64,000 bases of DNA from Solicola gregarius (GTDB lineage: Bacteria > Actinomycetota > Actinomycetes > Propionibacteriales > Nocardioidaceae): NCBI RefSeq assembly GCF_025790165.1, contig NZ_CP094970.1, positions 1,240,001 to 1,304,000 of the forward strand, given 5' to 3'. Under the pieces are notes generated by a model. The model was not told the DNA's origin and ran no database searches. It saw nothing but the letters and a program-made list of their open reading frames with translations. Positions within the stretch are counted from its first letter, which is position 1. Each line of letters opens with the position of its first letter. This document shows, piece by piece, positions 61,656 through 64,000 of this stretch. Made by a program: the position numbers and the translations under genes.

Positions 61656-62623
61656 CGACGGCCCTCGTTGGGGTCGCCGCCGGCGAGCAGCGTCTCTATC
61701 TCGGCGCCCGTCGGCATCGCCGTCGAGCACTCGAGCCGCGAGGCGACGATCGCACCCGCAGCATTCGCCCGGCTCAGCAGCCGGTCGAGGGGAAGGCCGG
61801 AGAGCAGTCCGTCGGCGAGCGCACCACCGAAGCCGTCACCCGCGCCGAGTCCGTTGAGCGGCTCGATCGCGATCGGCTCCGACACGACGCGCTCGTCTCG
61901 CGTACGCGCGAGCACGCCCTTCGGACCCTGCTTGACGACGGCGAGCTCGACGCCCGCGTCGAGCAGTGCCTCGGCGGCACGGTCGGGCTCCGACTCGCCG
62001 ACGGCGACCTCGCACTCCTCGAGGTTGCCGACCGCGACCGTGACGCCGGGCAACACCGTGCGGACCTGCTCTGTCGCCGCGGCGGCGGACTCCCAGAACA
62101 TCGGCCGGTAGTCGAGATCGAGCACCGTGAACGACTTCCGTGCGCGCGCGGCGAGTACGTCGTGGTGCGTCTGCCGGCTGGGCTCCTCGCTCAACCCGGT
62201 CACCGAGAGCCACAACAGGTCGGCGTCGTGTACGGCGTCGAGGTCGACATCGGCCGTACGCACCTGCAGGTCGGGCGCGGTCGGGCGCCGGTAGAACCAG
62301 AGCGGGAAGTTGTCGGGCGGGAAGATCTCACAGAAGGTCACCGGTGTCGGGAACTCCGTGTTGGTCACGACGTGCCGGTCGTCGACGCCGAGACGGCGCA
62401 GCTCGGCGCGTACGTACCGGCCGAACGGGTCGTCGCCGACTCCGGTGATGATCGCGGCGTCACGGCCGAGCCGGGCGGTGGCCACGGCGACGTTGGCCGT
62501 CGTACCGCCGAGGTACTTGCCGAACGTCTCGACGTCCTCGAGCCCGACGCCGACCTGCAGCGGATAGATATCGACGCCGCTGCGCCCGAAGGTCAGGACC
62601 TCCGGCGTCGGCCGATCGCCCAT
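61652..62623 (-). CDS. iolC: 5-dehydro-2-deoxygluconokinase
   Basis: 323 residues, PfkB sugar kinase. VETFGKYLGGTTANVAVATARLGRD, the motif NGLGAGDGFGGALADGLLSGLPLDRLLSRANAAGAIVAS with the catalytic Asp. Phosphorylates 2-deoxy-5-keto-gluconate. ATG 62623. First gene of the operon, behind the regulatory site at 62.7 kb. Confidence 0.92.
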   Translation of the reverse strand: MGDRPTPEVLTFGRSGVDIYPLQVGVGLEDVETFGKYLGGTTANVAVATARLGRDAAIITGVGDDPFGRYVRAELRRLGVDDRHVVTNTEFPTPVTFCEIFPPDNFPLWFYRRPTAPDLQVRTADVDLDAVHDADLLWLSVTGLSEEPSRQTHHDVLAARARKSFTVLDLDYRPMFWESAAAATEQVRTVLPGVTVAVGNLEECEVAVGESEPDRAAEALLDAGVELAVVKQGPKGVLARTRDERVVSEPIAIEPLNGLGAGDGFGGALADGLLSGLPLDRLLSRANAAGAIVASRLECSTAMPTGAEIETLLAGGDPNEGRR

Positions 62624-62710
62624 CTCGCCACCCCTCTGTACAGCCGCCCGTGCCGTCTCGCCGGCGTCCGCACGGCGTACCGACGACGATACGGGCGGTC
62701 GCCGAGCGTC

Positions 62711-62740
62711 GTCAATCTTTGTCAGGACATACGGTCAATA
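62711..62740. promoter_or_regulatory. Candidate operator and promoter of the inositol operon
   Basis: TGTCAGGACA (62720-62729), an inverted repeat of TGTC around AG, lies in the divergent region between iolC and the MalY/PatB gene. On the iol strand ATTGAC occurs at both sides (at 62711-62716 and 62733-62738), 16 bases apart, and may act as repeats or as a -35 box. An IolR-like regulator is not in the window. Weak evidence. Confidence 0.3.
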
Positions 62741-62790
62741 TGTGGTCTGCGCCTCACGGGAAGGTTGCCCGCGGATGCCACGATAGGCGC

Positions 62791-63918
62791 ATGGCACAAC
62801 TACCGGTCGACGACATCGAGCGCCTGCGCCAGCGGCGGAGCGTCAAATGGCGCGCCCACGATCGCGACGCACTCCCGCTGCCCGTGGCAGAGATGGACTT
62901 CCAGCTCGCGCCGCCCATCCGACGCGAGCTGCACGCCGCGGTCGACCGCTCGGACACCGGGTACGCGTACGCTGGAACGGACCTGACCGACGCGCTCACC
63001 GGCTTCGCGAAGCGGCGCTGGGACTGGACGATCGCGCCGGACTCCGTGACGGTGGTCGCCGACGTCGGAGTCGGCTGCGTCGAGCTGATCCGGATGCTGT
63101 GCAAGCCGGGCGACGGCGTCGTCGTGAACCCGCCGGTCTACGCGCCGTTCTTCGAGTGGATCGCCGAGACCGGGCGCCAGGTCGTCGAGGCACCGCTCGA
63201 TGGCGGGTTACGCCTCGACCTCGACGCGCTGGAGGCCGCGTTCGCGAAGCGGCCGGCGGTCTACCTGCTCTGCAATCCGCACAACCCGGTCGGACGCGTC
63301 CACACACCCGAGGAGCTCGCGGCGGTCGTACGCCTCGCGGCGCAGTACGACGTGCGGGTGATCAGCGACGAGGTGCACGCCCCGCTCGTACTCCCGGGCG
63401 CCGCACACACGCCGTTGCTCACCGTGCCGGGCGCGGACGACGTCGCCATCGCCCTGGTGGCGGCCAGCAAGGCGTGGAACCTCGCCGGTCTGAAATGCGC
63501 CCAGATCGTCACTGCCTCCTCGGAGATGCGGTCGGTCACCGACCGCCTACCGGTCAACGTGCGCTACCGCGTCGGACACTTCGGCGTCATCGCGTCGGTC
63601 GCCGCGTACACCGAGGGCGAGGCCTGGTTGGACGACCTGCTCGAGACCCTCGATGCGCGTCGCGACCTGCTCGGCCGGCTCCTCGCCGAGTCGATGCCGG
63701 AGGTGCGCTGGCAACGCCCCGACGCGACGTACCTCGGATGGCTCGACTGCCGCGCGATCGGCCCGGATGCCGAACCGTACGAGAAGTTCCTCGCCGCCGG
63801 GGTCGTGACCGACCCGGGCCCGAAGTTCGGCACCGGCGGCGGGGGGCACGTACGGCTCAACCTCGCCACCAGCGAGGAGATCCTCACCGAGGCGGTCGAG
63901 CGCATGTCCGCGGCCTGA
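62791..63918 (+). CDS. MalY/PatB-family PLP aminotransferase/C-S lyase
   Basis: 375 residues. RSVKWRAHDRDALPLPVAEMDF, LHAAVDRSDTGYAYAG, NPPVYAPFFEWI, LLCNPHNPVGRVHTPEEL, VRVISDEVHAPLVLPGAAHTPLLTV and the PLP-lysine SKAWNLAGLKCAQIVT. MalY/PatB enzymes cleave cystathionine or other C-S bonds. ATG 62791. Divergent from iolC; no obvious link with inositol. Confidence 0.92.
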   Translation: MAQLPVDDIERLRQRRSVKWRAHDRDALPLPVAEMDFQLAPPIRRELHAAVDRSDTGYAYAGTDLTDALTGFAKRRWDWTIAPDSVTVVADVGVGCVELIRMLCKPGDGVVVNPPVYAPFFEWIAETGRQVVEAPLDGGLRLDLDALEAAFAKRPAVYLLCNPHNPVGRVHTPEELAAVVRLAAQYDVRVISDEVHAPLVLPGAAHTPLLTVPGADDVAIALVAASKAWNLAGLKCAQIVTASSEMRSVTDRLPVNVRYRVGHFGVIASVAAYTEGEAWLDDLLETLDARRDLLGRLLAESMPEVRWQRPDATYLGWLDCRAIGPDAEPYEKFLAAGVVTDPGPKFGTGGGGHVRLNLATSEEILTEAVERMSAA

Positions 63919-63947
63919 CCTTGCCCCGCGGATTACCACGGGCCCAT
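63919..63947. repeat. Copy of the 35-kb palindrome half (family 2)
   Basis: CCTTGCCCCGCGGATTACCA (from 63919), then CGGGCCCAT, equals 34983-35011 except one base (C for T). Here the right half of the palindrome is absent or mutated (ATAGCAG instead of GGTAATCC). It directly follows the stop of the aminotransferase gene, as the other copy follows the thioredoxin gene. The remaining 53 bases of the window show nothing recognisable. Confidence 0.7.
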
Positions 63948-64000
63948 AGCAGCCTGCGCCTCTCCTGTGCCAGGACATGGGAAACCACGCCGATAGGTAG

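Overview
The window is chromosomal DNA from a high-GC Gram-positive bacterium, very probably an actinobacterium of the Nocardioides/Streptomyces type. The support is direct: strong G/C bias at third codon positions, many GTG and some TTG starts, and actinobacterial marker genes (DUF3027, DUF2530, SigE-family sigma factor, IdeR-type DtxR regulator, PGPGW protein, stand-alone LigD polymerase domain, DUF222/HNH remnant). The genus is inference only.

Layout. 1-2.6 kb: the tail of an unknown gene, an OmpR/histidine-kinase pair and a PepSY-like secreted protein; TTCAG direct repeats stand before both ends of this locus. 2.6-5.2 kb: a 17-bp-arm inverted repeat, tRNA-Arg(CCU), a dihydrofolate-reductase-like protein, an IS3 transposase scrap and an AbiEi/AbiEii type IV toxin-antitoxin pair. 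5.2-10 kb: hydrolase diverging from a GlxA regulator, NYN-domain protein, small CarD/Tudor-like protein, glutaminase-STAS. 10-17.2 kb: XRE-cupin regulator, DUF1028 hydrolase, a complete peptide ABC transporter (binding lipoprotein, two permeases, double ATPase) and a second XRE-cupin regulator. 17.2-24.1 kb: flavin oxidoreductase, two tandem secreted paralogues, LigD polymerase domain, thiamine-binding protein, a truncated membrane gene, Bcr/CflA exporter, SugE with a guanidine-III riboswitch, PGPGW protein, IdeR. 24.1-30.5 kb: secreted protein and lipoprotein pair, hotdog-like protein plus GH13 glucosidase, HNH endonuclease remnant, MFS exporter. 30.5-33.7 kb: a 12-codon ORF with an extended Shine-Dalgarno, a cobalamin riboswitch and metE. 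33.7-45.6 kb: DedA, thioredoxin, LysE exporter, pdxH/citA divergent pair, ECF sigma/anti-sigma operon, serC, MarR-MFS operon, NCS2 purine permease. 45.6-57 kb: DUF2530, MarR-DHA2 exporter operon, DUF3027, MFS, cold-shock protein, BrkB, acyl-CoA synthetase, SRPBCC and DUF6463 proteins with a TetR regulator. 57-62.6 kb: a myo-inositol catabolic operon (iolC, Cgl0159-family aldolase, iolB, iolD, iolE), diverging from a MalY/PatB aminotransferase.

The coding content is mostly housekeeping and transport. The less ordinary material is non-coding: two recognisable riboswitches (guanidine-III, cobalamin), a structured leader with a 12-codon ORF, and an unusual density of long palindromes. One palindrome family occurs three times (20.7, 33.7, 41.1 kb), a second twice (35.0 and 63.9 kb), and there are single very long palindromes at 42.2 and 48.3 kb. 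Most lie directly after stop codons, often between convergent genes, so they probably double as terminators. I saw no rRNA, CRISPR array, prophage or complete insertion sequence.
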